Part shown: positions 9,166-19,049 of the stretch, piece by piece | How positions within the stretch are numbered: the first letter of the stretch is position 1 | Layout: every line of letters begins with the position of its first letter | From: CAG-390 sp964579135 | Lineage (GTDB): Bacteria > Bacillota > Clostridia > Oscillospirales > CAG-272 | Direction: 5' to 3' | Length of the DNA: 61,262 nt | Assembly: GCA_964579135.1 (NCBI GenBank) | Contig: CAZOFD010000006.1 | Span: forward strand, 1 to 61,262 | Made by a program: the position numbers and the translations under genes | Notes under the pieces: model-generated | What the model saw: only the letters and a program-made list of their open reading frames with translations | What the model was told of the DNA's origin: nothing | Databases searched by the model: none

Positions 9166-9227
9166 TTCGGTATTCGTAAGGCGCGTTCGCGCCGCTTATA
9201 TATTCGGTGTAAGCTGTCGCGAGAGCG

Positions 9228-10262
9228 TTATCTCGCGGATTCTATAATACCGCCGCCGACGAGTCTGTCGCCGTCGAAGAACACGGCGGCTTGCCCCGGC
9301 GCGGCTGCGCGTTGCTTCGCCCCGAACTTGACAAGGCAACGCCCGTTTGACGGAAAAACGACTGCGGGAGCGGATTTTTTCGTGTAACGTATGCGCACGT
9401 CGGCTTCGAAAGGCTCGCGCGGCGCTGTGCCGCAAACGAAAGAAACGTCCTTTAACTCAACGTATTGCGAGTAAAGTTCGTCCTCGCGAGCGAGGGTTAT
9501 CACGTTGTCGCGCGGCGAGATCGATTTTACGTAAAGTCGTGCGCTTGCCGGAATGCCGAGACCGCGACGTTGACCGACCGTGTAAAAAGCACAACCGCGG
9601 TGTTTGCCGAGCGGCGTTCCGTTTGAAGAAACGATATCGCCGCATTTGAGACTTTCGGGGCATCTTGCGGATATCAGCGAAGAAATATCGCCGCTCGGAA
9701 TAAAACAAACGTCTTGGCTGTCGGGACGCGAGGCGACCGACAGACCGTTCTCTCGCGCGACGGCGCGAACGCGCTCTTTCGTGAAGCGTGCAAGCGGAAA
9801 AAGCGTGCGCGAAAGGACTTTTTGGTCAAGCGAATAGAGAAAATAGGTTTGATCCTTGGCGGAGTCGAGTGCCGCGTGCAGTTCATAGGTCTCGCCGTTT
9901 TTTATTATCTCCGCATAGTGCCCCGTGGCGATAAGGTCGAAACCGTTCTCGTCGGCGTATCTCGTAAGGGCGGGGAATTTGACGGTCCTGTTGCAAAGAA
10001 CGCAAGGGTTCGGCGTTACGCCGGAGACGTACAGTTCCACAAAAGGTTCAATCACTTTTTTTTCGAATTCTTCGCGCATATCGACAACGACGTGGGGGAT
10101 GCCGAGCTGGCGTGCGGCGTCTTTTGCCGCCGCCGTCTCGCCGAACTGCGCGTCGCAAGTCACGAAAGTAAGCCCGGTTACGTCGTGACCCGCGGACAAG
10201 AGCAAAAAAGCCGCTACCGTGCTGTCGACGCCGCCGCTGAGACCGATCAATACTTTTGCCAT
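9228..10262 (-). CDS. mnmA: tRNA-specific 2-thiouridylase MnmA
   Basis: Introduces the 2-thio group at U34 of tRNA-Lys, -Glu and -Gln. It has 344 residues. The PP-loop SGGVDS is at residues 9-14. The first catalytic cysteine lies in NPCVLCNRTVKF and the second in SQDVCFIPSG. The tRNA-binding motif VGQRRGLG is also present. It is first gene of the minus-strand string, directly behind a strong promoter. The SD GAGGAG sits close to the ATG. Confidence 0.96.
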   Translation of the reverse strand: MAKVLIGLSGGVDSTVAAFLLLSAGHDVTGLTFVTCDAQFGETAAAKDAARQLGIPHVVVDMREEFEKKVIEPFVELYVSGVTPNPCVLCNRTVKFPALTRYADENGFDLIATGHYAEIIKNGETYELHAALDSAKDQTYFLYSLDQKVLSRTLFPLARFTKERVRAVARENGLSVASRPDSQDVCFIPSGDISSLISARCPESLKCGDIVSSNGTPLGKHRGCAFYTVGQRRGLGIPASARLYVKSISPRDNVITLAREDELYSQYVELKDVSFVCGTAPREPFEADVRIRYTKKSAPAVVFPSNGRCLVKFGAKQRAAAPGQAAVFFDGDRLVGGGIIESAR

Positions 10263-10324
10263 ACATTGCTCCTCATAATACGATCCGCACCGCGCTTCGC
10301 GCCACGACGTAAAACTTCTATGAT

Positions 10325-10353
10325 ATCATACATCCAAACGACGGATTTGTCAA
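10325..10353 (-). promoter_or_regulatory. Promoter for mnmA and following genes
   Basis: On the minus strand -35 TTGACA (10348-10353), 17-nt spacer, -10 TATGAT (10325-10330), about 60 nt upstream of mnmA. It probably drives the mnmA-apgM-lepB-ylqF-rnhB-yraN-thrC gene string. Confidence 0.8.
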
Positions 10354-10438
10354 GAAATATAGAATAATATGGTGCGTTCGCGGAGCGAAAATATTATATT
10401 TTTTCCTTTTTGATATGGCTTTTTGAGTTCGGATGTTG

Positions 10439-10444
10439 TATAAT
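10439..10444 (+). promoter_or_regulatory. -10 element of putative secA promoter
   Basis: A perfect TATAAT lies 42 nt upstream of the secA ATG in an AT-rich gap. No good -35 is visible at 16-18 nt, so this is a partial match. Confidence 0.5.
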
Positions 10445-10486
10445 ATAATCGTTTTATATTTGTCTTGAAAGGAAAAGCGTGTCCAA

Positions 10487-13243
10487 ATGAAGCTCGAAAC
10501 ACTTCTTTTCGGTGATTACAGCAAAAAACAGATAAAAAAGATAAGTCGCGCGGCGGATGCCGTCGAAGCGCTCTCGGAGAAATATTCCGCTATGAGCGAG
10601 GCGGAACTGCGCGGCGTTACCGATATACTGCGCGCGAGGCTTGCCGCGGGCGAAACGCTTGACGAACTGTTGCCCGACGCATTTGCCGCCGCGCGCGAGG
10701 CAGCCGACAGGATACTCGGCAAAAGGCCGTTTTACGTACAGATCCTCGGCGGCATACTGCTCCACCAGGGGCGCATAGCCGAGATGAAGACCGGAGAGGG
10801 AAAAACTCTCGTGGCGACGATGCCCGCTTATCTCAACGCGATAGAGGGCAAGGGCGTGCATATAGTCACCGTTAACGAATATCTCGCGCAGCGCGACGCC
10901 GCCGAAATGGGCAGGATATACGAATATCTCGGGCTGACGACGGGCGTACTGCTCAAAAATATGTCAGTAAGGCAAAAGCAGGCGCAGTATGCCGCGGACG
11001 TAACGTACGGAACGAACAGCGAATTCGGATTCGATTATCTGCGCGACAATATAGCGAAATCGCGCGGCAATCTCCTGCAAAGAGGACACAATTTTTGCAT
11101 AATCGACGAGGTCGACTCCATACTGATAGACGAGGCTCGCACACCCCTTATCATCTCGGGCGTCAGCGAAAAAACGGACGATATATACGACAAGTGCAAC
11201 GCCGTCGTTCGCAAGATGAAAAAGAAGGTGCTTAAAGAGATCGACGCAAAAGAGGAGACCGACGACGAAGAATTCGACTATATAGTCGACGAAAAGCGTA
11301 ATTCGGCGCTTATCACTCCGCGAGGCGTAAGAAAAGTCGAAGAGTTCTTCGGTATCGAAAACCTCAACGACCCGGAAAACGCCGTTATCGCGCACAACGT
11401 AAATCAGTCGATACACGCTTACGGCGTTAAAAAGCGTGACGTCGATTACGTTATCGTCGACGGCGAGGTCGTGATAGTCGACCCCTTTACGGGCAGACTT
11501 ATGCCGGGCAGACGCTATCAGGACGGCTTGCACCAAGCCATAGAGGCGAAAGAGGGCGTCAGCGTGCAGGGCGAATCCCGCGTCAGCGCGACGATCACGA
11601 TACAAAATTATTTCAGGATGTACCGCAAGCTTTCGGGAATGACCGGTACCGCAAAAACGGAAGAGGACGAATTTCGTCAGATATACGGTCTCGACGTAGT
11701 GGAAGTGCCCACGAACAGACCGATGATACGAAAGGATTATCCCGACCGCGTCTTTACGAACGAGGAGTTTAAATACAAAGCCGTCGTCGCTTACGTAAAG
11801 GCGTGCAACGAAAAAGGGCAACCCGTGCTGATAGGAACGGCGTCGGTCGAAAAATCCGAGCTTCTCTCAAAGCGCTTGCGTGCGGCGGGGATACGCCACA
11901 ACGTGCTCAACGCTAAAAATCACGAGCGCGAGGCGGAGATCATTGCCGAAGCCGGCAGACCCTACGCCGTTACGCTTGCAACCAATATGGCGGGGCGCGG
12001 AACGGACATTATGCTCGGAGGCAACGCGGAGCATATGGCAAAAGCAGAGATGCGGCGCCTCGGCATACGCCCCGAACTTATAGCGCAGGCTACGGGTACG
12101 ACGCCCACCGACGACCCCGACGTTCGCAACGCTCGCAACACCTTTAAGATCTATTACGAAAAATTCAAAGAGCAGATAGCCCCCGACAGAGAGCGCGTTA
12201 TTGCCGCGGGCGGACTTTGCATTATCGGCTCCGAACGTCACGAATCGCGCAGGATAGACAATCAGTTGCGCGGCCGTGCCGGAAGACAGGGCGACCCCGG
12301 CGAATCCACTTTTTTCATCTCGCTTGAGGACGATATTATGCGCCTTTTCGGAGACGAGCGTATGCGCCGCTTCAGCGTGATGTCCTCGCGTATGCTGCAG
12401 GACAGCGACGGCGATCTTTCTGGCAGCGGCAGATTGCTCGGCGACGTTATGGAAAAAGCGCAAAAACGCGTTGAGTCCGAGAACTTCAAACGCAGAAAGA
12501 ACGTGCTTCAGTACGACGACGTGCTGAACGACCAGCGCAGGCAGATATACGAGCAAAGGAACGAGATACTTATGGAGGGCAACGTATCCGACAAGATACG
12601 CGCTATGATAAGCTCTACCGTAGACGAAGCCGTGTCGCTTGCCGCGCCGACCGAGGAAGAGCACGCTTGGGACGTCGGCGCCTTGTATCGCGCTTATCTC
12701 GGATGGGGGTGCGCCGAGGGCGAGCTTGATTTTGCCGCGGCGGATGCGCACGGAGCGGAGGAGCGACTGCGCGACCTTATCACGGGGCACTGCCTCGATC
12801 TTTACCGCTCGCGCCGCGAGACCTTGGGCGAAGAGATCTTCGGCAAATATGAAAGATTCGTTTTGCTTTATAATATTGACGAGTCGTGGCTCGACCATAT
12901 CGACGGGATGGAAAATCTCGAAAGAAACGTTATGCTCCAAGCGTATGCGCAACGCGACCCGCTGAACGAATATAAGATAGTCGGATCGCATATGTACTCG
13001 GATATGATAGACGAGATCCGCCAAAAAACGGTTCGCGAGATCCTTACGGGGCGCTTGCCCGAGGTGGTCGTCACTCCGCCGCCTGAGATGCGCAACGTAC
13101 GAGAGGGGCGCACGGGCACCTCGACGAAAAACGCGCCGAATCGGTCACAGACCAAAAAAACGGGACCTAACGAGCCGTGCCCCTGCGGAAGCGGTAAAAA
13201 ATACAAAAAATGCTGCGGTGCACGCAGCGCGAACGTGGAGTAA
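10487..13243 (+). CDS. secA: Preprotein translocase ATPase SecA
   Basis: ATPase motor that pushes preproteins through SecYEG. It has 918 residues. Walker A reads MKTGEGKT near residue 100 and the DEAD-like Walker B region DEVDSILIDEART near 205. The preprotein cross-linking domain (about 225-370), the helicase domain 2 motif MAGRGTDIMLGGN and the helical scaffold follow. The last ~20 residues carry the zinc-binding SEC-C motif CPCGSGKKYKKCC. The SD GAAAGGAA lies about 13 nt from the ATG, rather far. Confidence 0.98.
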   Translation: MKLETLLFGDYSKKQIKKISRAADAVEALSEKYSAMSEAELRGVTDILRARLAAGETLDELLPDAFAAAREAADRILGKRPFYVQILGGILLHQGRIAEMKTGEGKTLVATMPAYLNAIEGKGVHIVTVNEYLAQRDAAEMGRIYEYLGLTTGVLLKNMSVRQKQAQYAADVTYGTNSEFGFDYLRDNIAKSRGNLLQRGHNFCIIDEVDSILIDEARTPLIISGVSEKTDDIYDKCNAVVRKMKKKVLKEIDAKEETDDEEFDYIVDEKRNSALITPRGVRKVEEFFGIENLNDPENAVIAHNVNQSIHAYGVKKRDVDYVIVDGEVVIVDPFTGRLMPGRRYQDGLHQAIEAKEGVSVQGESRVSATITIQNYFRMYRKLSGMTGTAKTEEDEFRQIYGLDVVEVPTNRPMIRKDYPDRVFTNEEFKYKAVVAYVKACNEKGQPVLIGTASVEKSELLSKRLRAAGIRHNVLNAKNHEREAEIIAEAGRPYAVTLATNMAGRGTDIMLGGNAEHMAKAEMRRLGIRPELIAQATGTTPTDDPDVRNARNTFKIYYEKFKEQIAPDRERVIAAGGLCIIGSERHESRRIDNQLRGRAGRQGDPGESTFFISLEDDIMRLFGDERMRRFSVMSSRMLQDSDGDLSGSGRLLGDVMEKAQKRVESENFKRRKNVLQYDDVLNDQRRQIYEQRNEILMEGNVSDKIRAMISSTVDEAVSLAAPTEEEHAWDVGALYRAYLGWGCAEGELDFAAADAHGAEERLRDLITGHCLDLYRSRRETLGEEIFGKYERFVLLYNIDESWLDHIDGMENLERNVMLQAYAQRDPLNEYKIVGSHMYSDMIDEIRQKTVREILTGRLPEVVVTPPPEMRNVREGRTGTSTKNAPNRSQTKKTGPNEPCPCGSGKKYKKCCGARSANVE

Positions 13244-13245
13244 GT

Positions 13246-13950
13246 ATGGGATACGGATATCTGTTTGTCGGTTACGTTTTCGCGTTTGTGCTTTCTCTTG
13301 TGCCGCACGGATGGTCTTTTGCTCTCGTAGGTTGTCTCCTTATGGGGCGAGCGGCGGTGCTTTTGCGGGAATATTACGAAAGTTACAAGTTTTCGTTGCT
13401 TGCGGATTGCCTGCTCGTTTCGCTTAACGTTTTGCGCGGGATTGCGGACGTGGGGGCGGTGCTCGGGCTCGAGGAGCAGACGCAGGCGGCGCTTTCGTCG
13501 ATTGCGGACGGAGCTATGCCCGTTACGGTATTCGCCTTTAACTTGGCGCTGCTTTACTCGTTGCGCGAGACCGCAAGCGACGTGAAACTTGACGAAAAAA
13601 AGCACACGGTATACTTGAATTTCGCGATCGTCGCAGCCGAAAACGTTTTGTATGCCGCCGCGATAGCGTACGCGCCTCTGACGGTTTTTCAGTATTTGGC
13701 GCAGATAGTGCGGATAATAACCTTTTCCGTGATGCTTTTCGGCTTTTATATGCGCGTTTGCCCCGAGAACGACGCGGATATGACGGCAAAACCGTCGCGC
13801 TCGCGTATTTTTAACAGAGCTCGCGAAGAACTCGATCGCGGCGAGAAAAAAGCCGCGCGCGCCATCGAGTCGCAGATCCGTCGCGACAGAGAAAAACGGC
13901 TTGACGACGAACAAAAAAGCGGCGCGAGCCGCGGCAAAAAAAGAAAATAA
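13246..13950 (+). CDS. Uncharacterised multi-pass membrane protein with basic tail
   Basis: Not recognised as a named family. It has 234 residues. I count five to six hydrophobic helices in residues ~1-175, and then a highly charged C-terminal tail of about 55 residues rich in Arg, Lys and Glu (SRSRIFNRAREELD onwards) that should be cytoplasmic. It starts 2 nt after secA, with GGAG just before the ATG, so it is translationally linked to secA. The next gene is also an unknown membrane protein. Confidence 0.75.
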   Translation: MGYGYLFVGYVFAFVLSLVPHGWSFALVGCLLMGRAAVLLREYYESYKFSLLADCLLVSLNVLRGIADVGAVLGLEEQTQAALSSIADGAMPVTVFAFNLALLYSLRETASDVKLDEKKHTVYLNFAIVAAENVLYAAAIAYAPLTVFQYLAQIVRIITFSVMLFGFYMRVCPENDADMTAKPSRSRIFNRAREELDRGEKKAARAIESQIRRDREKRLDDEQKSGASRGKKRK

Positions 13951-14003
13951 AAAGCAAGAGGGTCGTCCGTTGCGGCGGAAAGCCGACGCGGAGGAAATAT
14001 CCG

Positions 14004-15491
14004 ATGATAAGACAAAAGCAGAAACGAAATAACGAAGAAAAGATAAAAAGAGCCGTACGATTGCGAGGCACCGGCTTTGCCGCAATGAGCGTCGCGGTGT
14101 TCTTTATCTTTAACCCCGACGTGTTTGCGATAGTCGACGTGCTCCCCGATTTTATCGGTTACGCGATCGTTTGCCTATCTCTTTTGAAATTGCGTGATAT
14201 ATCGCCGCATATGGAGACCGCTTTCGGCGGATTTAAAAAGGCTGCGCTTTTGTCGGCTGCAAAATATTTGGCACTGTACTTAACTTTTGCGCTCTCCGGC
14301 GGGAGCGAGCGCTCTATGCTGCTCCTTTTGTGGGCGTTTGTTTTTGCCGTTGCGGACGTATTGGCGGTCGTGCCCGCGTGGCGTGCGTATTTCGAGGGGA
14401 TCTCGTATACGGCGCAAACGGGCGACTCGTCTTTTGTCCTTTCGGACGACGGACGCGGAAAGAGCAGGATTGCGAAGATCGAACGGGCGACAGTCGCGTT
14501 TATCATCGCTAAGGACGTGCTTGCCGTTCTGCCGGAGACTGCCACGCTGTCCTCGCACATAGCTTACGACGACACGGCTTTTGATTTTTCGCCGTATTTG
14601 AATATGTTTCGCGTTTTTTCGTTCTTTGCGTCGCTTGTCGTGTGCTCGGTCTGGCTCGTGCTTATCCTGAGGTGGCTCTCGCGTGCGCGCACCGACCGTG
14701 CTTTTGCCGCGAGCGTGAGCGAGCGAACGGCGCGTATGCGCAAAGAGCGCCCCGGATTTTTTATTCGTCGCCGTGTCAAATACGTTTTTACACTTTTTAT
14801 CGTCGCAGCCGTGCTCGGAACGGAAATCGTCGCAGACAACGTGATCTTGCCGCCGGGTCTGCTTTGCGGCGGTGCGTTTTTCGCTCTGTTCGCGCTTTGC
14901 CGCGGGTACTCTTCGCGTCTTTGTGCGGCGGGGACTGCCGTCTCTTGTGCCTACGGCGCGGTATCGACTGTGTTTGAGATCGTATACCGACGTTTCTATT
15001 CCGAATATTCCGTGTCGCGCGTTTTTGCCGACGGCGATACGTTTAAAAGTTATGCCGTTCTTTGCTCGGTGAAGATTTTGAGGGAATTGCTCCTTGCGGC
15101 GGCGTTCGTGCTTGCGCTTGCGGTGGTAAAGAGGCTTGCCGACGAGCACTGCGGCGACGGTGGGGAGCGTAATCGTAGCGCCCTTGCCGACTTTAGACGC
15201 GATATAGGCAAAAAACAAGCCGTATGCGCTGTATTGGCGACCGTTTCTTCGTTCGTGTCGCTCCTGTCTCTGCTTATGCCGTTGGCTCGGCGCGAGAGCC
15301 TCGAGACTTTTTTCTCCAAGATATTCGTCGATAATTCGCGCGCCGTCGCCGTCGCGGTATCGGCGGCGCAAAAGGTGGCGGGAGAGTGGTGGATAGCGGC
15401 GCTTGCCTGCGAGATTGGGCTTGCGGTCGCCGTTTACTCGTTCGTCGGCGAGATACGTCTCGGCATAGACGTAAGATACGGCGACGATTGA
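14004..15491 (+). CDS. Uncharacterised polytopic membrane protein
   Basis: It has 495 residues and roughly ten predicted membrane helices with short basic loops. A segment near residue 35, FNPDVFAIVDVLPDFIGYAI, resembles a recurring but unnamed Clostridia membrane-protein motif (inference from memory). No enzyme or transporter motif was found. The ATG at 14004 follows CGGAGGAAA. It lies 53 nt after the preceding membrane protein and 108 nt before pcrA, suggesting a secA-linked group. Confidence 0.75.
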   Translation: MIRQKQKRNNEEKIKRAVRLRGTGFAAMSVAVFFIFNPDVFAIVDVLPDFIGYAIVCLSLLKLRDISPHMETAFGGFKKAALLSAAKYLALYLTFALSGGSERSMLLLLWAFVFAVADVLAVVPAWRAYFEGISYTAQTGDSSFVLSDDGRGKSRIAKIERATVAFIIAKDVLAVLPETATLSSHIAYDDTAFDFSPYLNMFRVFSFFASLVVCSVWLVLILRWLSRARTDRAFAASVSERTARMRKERPGFFIRRRVKYVFTLFIVAAVLGTEIVADNVILPPGLLCGGAFFALFALCRGYSSRLCAAGTAVSCAYGAVSTVFEIVYRRFYSEYSVSRVFADGDTFKSYAVLCSVKILRELLLAAAFVLALAVVKRLADEHCGDGGERNRSALADFRRDIGKKQAVCAVLATVSSFVSLLSLLMPLARRESLETFFSKIFVDNSRAVAVAVSAAQKVAGEWWIAALACEIGLAVAVYSFVGEIRLGIDVRYGDD

Positions 15492-15562
15492 TATTAAGGT
15501 GCGGTACCGGTTGCCGCCGGCGCGTGACGGGAATGCGCCGAGCACGCGAAAAGATATTTTAC

Positions 15563-15599
15563 GAAAGGCGGCTTTTGAAGCGAAAGCCCTAAAATACAT
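15563..15599 (+). promoter_or_regulatory. pcrA ribosome binding site with hairpin spacer
   Basis: GAAAGG (15563-15568) is followed after 1 nt by a stem GGCTTT/AAAGCC (15570-15575 and 15583-15588) with a 7-nt loop, then 11 nt to the ATG at 15600. No SD-like sequence lies in those 11 nt. Confidence 0.6.
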
Positions 15600-18044
15600 A
15601 TGGAACTCGAGCTTAAAGAAAGATATTTAAAAGCCAAGCGACGTCTTTTCGACAGAGCTTGCTCGAACTTAAACGAAAAGCAAAGGGAAGCGGTATTCAC
15701 CACCGACGGCCCGTTGCTTGTTATCGCGGGTGCCGGAAGCGGAAAAACGACCGTTCTCGTCCGCAGGATCGCGCAGATAATCAAATACGGAAACGCATAT
15801 GCTTCCGATAGCGTCCCGAGCGACGTTTCGCCCGAGACCGTAGCGGCGCTCGAGGCTGCTTGCGAGCTTGCGCCGAGCGACGTCGAGCCCATCCTCGAAG
15901 AGTTTGCCGCCGCGCCGTGCGCCCCGTGGAATATGCTTGCGATAACTTTTACGAACAAAGCGGCAAAAGAGATAGCGGAGCGTCTTGAGGGCGTTTTCGG
16001 CGACCGCGAGGCGGTAAAAGACATTTGGACGGGCACTTTCCACTCCGTTTGTATGCGCATTTTGCGCGCTCACGGCGCGGTGCGCGGATACGGAGCGCAC
16101 ACAACGATATACGATACGGACGACACGAAAAAGCTTCTTGCCTCCGTAATGAAAGAGCTTAATATCGACGACAAGCAGTTCCCGCCGAAGACCGTGGCGA
16201 ATACGATAAGCCGCGCCAAGGAGCGGCTCGAGACCCCGGAGGATTACCTTGCGAATTCAAGCGCGGGCTATCGCGAAAAGATATTTGCCAAAATTTATGC
16301 CGAATATCAAAAAAGACTTGCCGCGTCGGGTGCTCTTGATTTTGACGATATAATAATGCAAACCGTTTTGCTTTTGCGCGAGTACGCCGATATAAGGGCG
16401 TATTATGCGAAAAAATTCAGATATATCTGCGTTGACGAGTATCAGGATACGAACACGGCGCAGTTCGAGCTGTGCTCGCTTCTTGCCTCCGAGTGGAAGA
16501 ATATTATGGTCGTGGGAGACGACGACCAAAGCATATATCGTTTCCGCGGTGCGACGATAGAAAACATCCTGAGCTTTGACAAAACGTATCCGCAAGCCAA
16601 GGTGATAAAACTCGAGCAAAATTACAGATCTACCAAAAATATTCTCGACGCGGCGAATGCCGTGATCGCGAAAAATCAAAAGAGAAGGGCGAAATCGCTT
16701 TGGACGCAAAACGTCGAGGGGACGCTGCTTACGTATGAACTTTGCGACACGCAAAACGCGGAATCGCGAAAGATCGTCGACCTGATAAACGGGCTTGTTG
16801 CCGAGGGGCGCTATTCGTATCGGGATTTTGCCGTTCTTTACCGAGTTAACGCGCAGGGAAGCGAGATAGAGCGGACTTTTGCGAAAAGCGGTGTGCCTTA
16901 CAGGATCTGCGGCGGTCTCAGATTTACGGACCGTAAAGAGATAAAGGATATAGTAGCGTACCTGCAACTTATAAACAATCACGCGGACACCGTTCGCCTG
17001 AAACGCATTATAAACGAGCCGAAAAGAAAGATCGGAGAAACGACGATCGCCGCGGTGGAAGCCATAGCGAACGAGACCGGCGCGTCCGTTTTCGACGTAC
17101 TCGGCAAGAGCGCGGAGTACGTTGCTCTCGGTCGTACGGCGAAAACGCTGCGTGCGTTTTACGATATGATAACGGAGCTCGGCGCTATTCTCGAGGGCGG
17201 ATGCCCGCTTGACGCTTTCGTTGATACGGTACTTGAAAAAACCGGATATCGCGCTATGCTCGAGAGCGGCGGCGAGGGCGAAAAAGACCGGCTCGATAAT
17301 ATCGAAGAGTTCAAATCCGGCGTTATAGAATATATGAACGCCAACGAAGAGCCGACTCTTTCGGGATTTCTCGAAGAGACGTCGCTCGTTGCCGACGTTG
17401 ACCGTTACGACGAAACGGCGGACGCCGTCGTACTTATGACGGTGCACAGCGCGAAAGGACTCGAATTCCCGGTAGCCATTCTCCCCGGAATGGAGGACGG
17501 GATATTCCCGAGTCAGCAGGCTATGAACGACCCCGACGAGCTTGACGAGGAGCGGCGGCTTGCCTACGTTGCCATCACACGTGCGAAAAAGGAGCTTTAT
17601 CTTTTCGCGGCGGATACGCGAATGCTGTACGGCAGAACGATGCGCAACCCGACGTCGCGATTTGTAAAAGATATCCCCCCCGAACTGATATGCGACAAGA
17701 CTCCGCCGAAAGAGAGAGCGCTCGAAGCGTATGCGCCCCACCGCACGTACGGAGGTGCGCACGCGGTCGGCACGGGCGCGCCTCGCGTGTATCTTTCTTC
17801 CGGGACAAAAGCAGCTTCGCCTTTGGCGAAAGACAGCCTGACCCTAAATAAGACCGTTGCGGCGCGAGGTGGCGTCGGCAAGGCGTTCGAGCCGGGGCAA
17901 TCTGTAAAGCACCCGACTTTCGGCGTCGGGGAGATTCTTTCCGTCAAGCAGATGGGGTCGGACAGGCTTTACGAGGTCATATTCGAAAAAGTGGGGACGA
18001 AAAAGCTTATGGCAAGCTATGCCAAACTTACCCCCGTCAAATAA
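15600..18044 (+). CDS. pcrA: ATP-dependent DNA helicase PcrA/UvrD
   Basis: Superfamily 1A 3'-5' helicase used in repair and conflict resolution. It has 814 residues. Walker A GAGSGKTT is at 44-51, motif Ia AITFTNKAAKEI near 114, motif II DEYQDTN, motif III GDDDQSIYRFRGA, and motifs V/VI VMTVHSAKGLEF and RRLAYVAITRAK. The C-terminal PcrA tail with GQSVKHPTFGVGEIL is also present. Between motifs I and Ia there is an extra ~43-residue acidic/alanine-rich insertion (about 65-107) not usual for the family. Confidence 0.96.
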   Translation: MELELKERYLKAKRRLFDRACSNLNEKQREAVFTTDGPLLVIAGAGSGKTTVLVRRIAQIIKYGNAYASDSVPSDVSPETVAALEAACELAPSDVEPILEEFAAAPCAPWNMLAITFTNKAAKEIAERLEGVFGDREAVKDIWTGTFHSVCMRILRAHGAVRGYGAHTTIYDTDDTKKLLASVMKELNIDDKQFPPKTVANTISRAKERLETPEDYLANSSAGYREKIFAKIYAEYQKRLAASGALDFDDIIMQTVLLLREYADIRAYYAKKFRYICVDEYQDTNTAQFELCSLLASEWKNIMVVGDDDQSIYRFRGATIENILSFDKTYPQAKVIKLEQNYRSTKNILDAANAVIAKNQKRRAKSLWTQNVEGTLLTYELCDTQNAESRKIVDLINGLVAEGRYSYRDFAVLYRVNAQGSEIERTFAKSGVPYRICGGLRFTDRKEIKDIVAYLQLINNHADTVRLKRIINEPKRKIGETTIAAVEAIANETGASVFDVLGKSAEYVALGRTAKTLRAFYDMITELGAILEGGCPLDAFVDTVLEKTGYRAMLESGGEGEKDRLDNIEEFKSGVIEYMNANEEPTLSGFLEETSLVADVDRYDETADAVVLMTVHSAKGLEFPVAILPGMEDGIFPSQQAMNDPDELDEERRLAYVAITRAKKELYLFAADTRMLYGRTMRNPTSRFVKDIPPELICDKTPPKERALEAYAPHRTYGGAHAVGTGAPRVYLSSGTKAASPLAKDSLTLNKTVAARGGVGKAFEPGQSVKHPTFGVGEILSVKQMGSDRLYEVIFEKVGTKKLMASYAKLTPVK

Positions 18045-18049
18045 ATAAA

Positions 18050-18090
18050 AACGCAGCGGCAAAGGTCGTATCTTTGTCGCTGCGTTTTTT
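18050..18090. terminator. Bidirectional terminator between pcrA and the DUF4097-like gene
   Basis: A 15-bp near-perfect stem (AACGCAGCGGCAAAG against CTTTGTCGCTGCGTT) with T-runs on both strands lies between convergent genes. Confidence 0.85.
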
Positions 18091-19049
18091 CAGTGTATTT
18101 TTATCTTGCCTTCGGTGACGGTCACGTCTATCGAACGGTCTTTAACCGCCGAAGTCGCGTTGTCGTCGGCTCCCGTTCCGTCGCTTGGCTTTTGAGCCGC
18201 GTCGAGGAAAGAGTACATCCGTCCAACGTCGCTGCCCCAAAGGAGTATCTTGCCCTTTTCGGATGAAAGAGTAACGTCAAGACCGGCGAAGTCGTCTTCG
18301 ATCCTGTCGTAATCGAACTCGCCGCTTTTGATATCGGCGAATATATAACTCGAAAACGATGATTCGCCGACGGATACGTAGCCGACCACGGCGTTTATTT
18401 CAAGACCGCGCGCCTCAACGTTTTCGATCGATACGGTCGAGTCCGCCGCAGATTCGACGATTATGCTCGAATCCGTCGTGACGTTTTTAACGGTCAAATC
18501 GCCCTCGGTGAGTTTGAACTTGTAGTCGCACTCGCCGGAGAGGTCGACGGCAAAAACGTCGGAGTTGCCCTTTGCCGTAACGTCTATCTTCGTCAGCGGC
18601 GAGTCGGCGGTGAGATATATATTGATCGTTCTTTGTTTGCTTTTGTATTTAAAGTAGTGCAGATAGTCGCGAAATCCGTTGAAATTGATTTTAAAATTCT
18701 CGAGATCCACGATGGTGGAAAGCCCCGAATTATCGCTGATCTGGAGCGAGGATTTGCCTTGGGTGTAGGTATACGTTCCGTCGGTAAAGTTTACGAGTTC
18801 GACCTTGTTTTCACTTTGGTTTCCGTATATGTGAACGTTAACGTCGGATACGTTTACGACGATCTTTTTGATGTCTTCGTAGTTTTCCACGATTCTTGTC
18901 GTTACGTAATTGTTGTTTTCGTCGCCCGTTTGCGAGAAAAGGGAAATCCCCTCGGCGGCAGCCATATTGTTTGCGCTCATACACAAGAGCAGACCGAGGC
19001 AAGCGACGAGCACAGCCACTATCAAAAAGATAACGGAAGTGGGTTTCAT
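18090..19049 (-). CDS. Membrane-anchored DUF4097-like beta-repeat protein
   Basis: It has 319 residues. An N-terminal hydrophobic helix (about 6-27, VIFLIVAVLVACLGLLLC) anchors or exports it. The remainder is rich in Ser, Asp, Val and Ile, with repeating strand patterns (IDVTAKGNSD, ADSTVSIENVEARG, GEFDYDRI) as in DUF4097 putative-adhesin beta-helices. The family is common in Bacillota next to HAAS-domain membrane proteins. Its start overlaps the stop of the upstream gene (ATGA), so the two are co-translated. The family call is by pattern only. Confidence 0.6.
   Translation of the reverse strand: MKPTSVIFLIVAVLVACLGLLLCMSANNMAAAEGISLFSQTGDENNNYVTTRIVENYEDIKKIVVNVSDVNVHIYGNQSENKVELVNFTDGTYTYTQGKSSLQISDNSGLSTIVDLENFKINFNGFRDYLHYFKYKSKQRTINIYLTADSPLTKIDVTAKGNSDVFAVDLSGECDYKFKLTEGDLTVKNVTTDSSIIVESAADSTVSIENVEARGLEINAVVGYVSVGESSFSSYIFADIKSGEFDYDRIEDDFAGLDVTLSSEKGKILLWGSDVGRMYSFLDAAQKPSDGTGADDNATSAVKDRSIDVTVTEGKIKIH

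Noticed and set aside
11867..14085. Long minus-strand open frames opposite secA and the next gene
   Set aside because: Both overlap well-supported plus-strand genes and show no domain.
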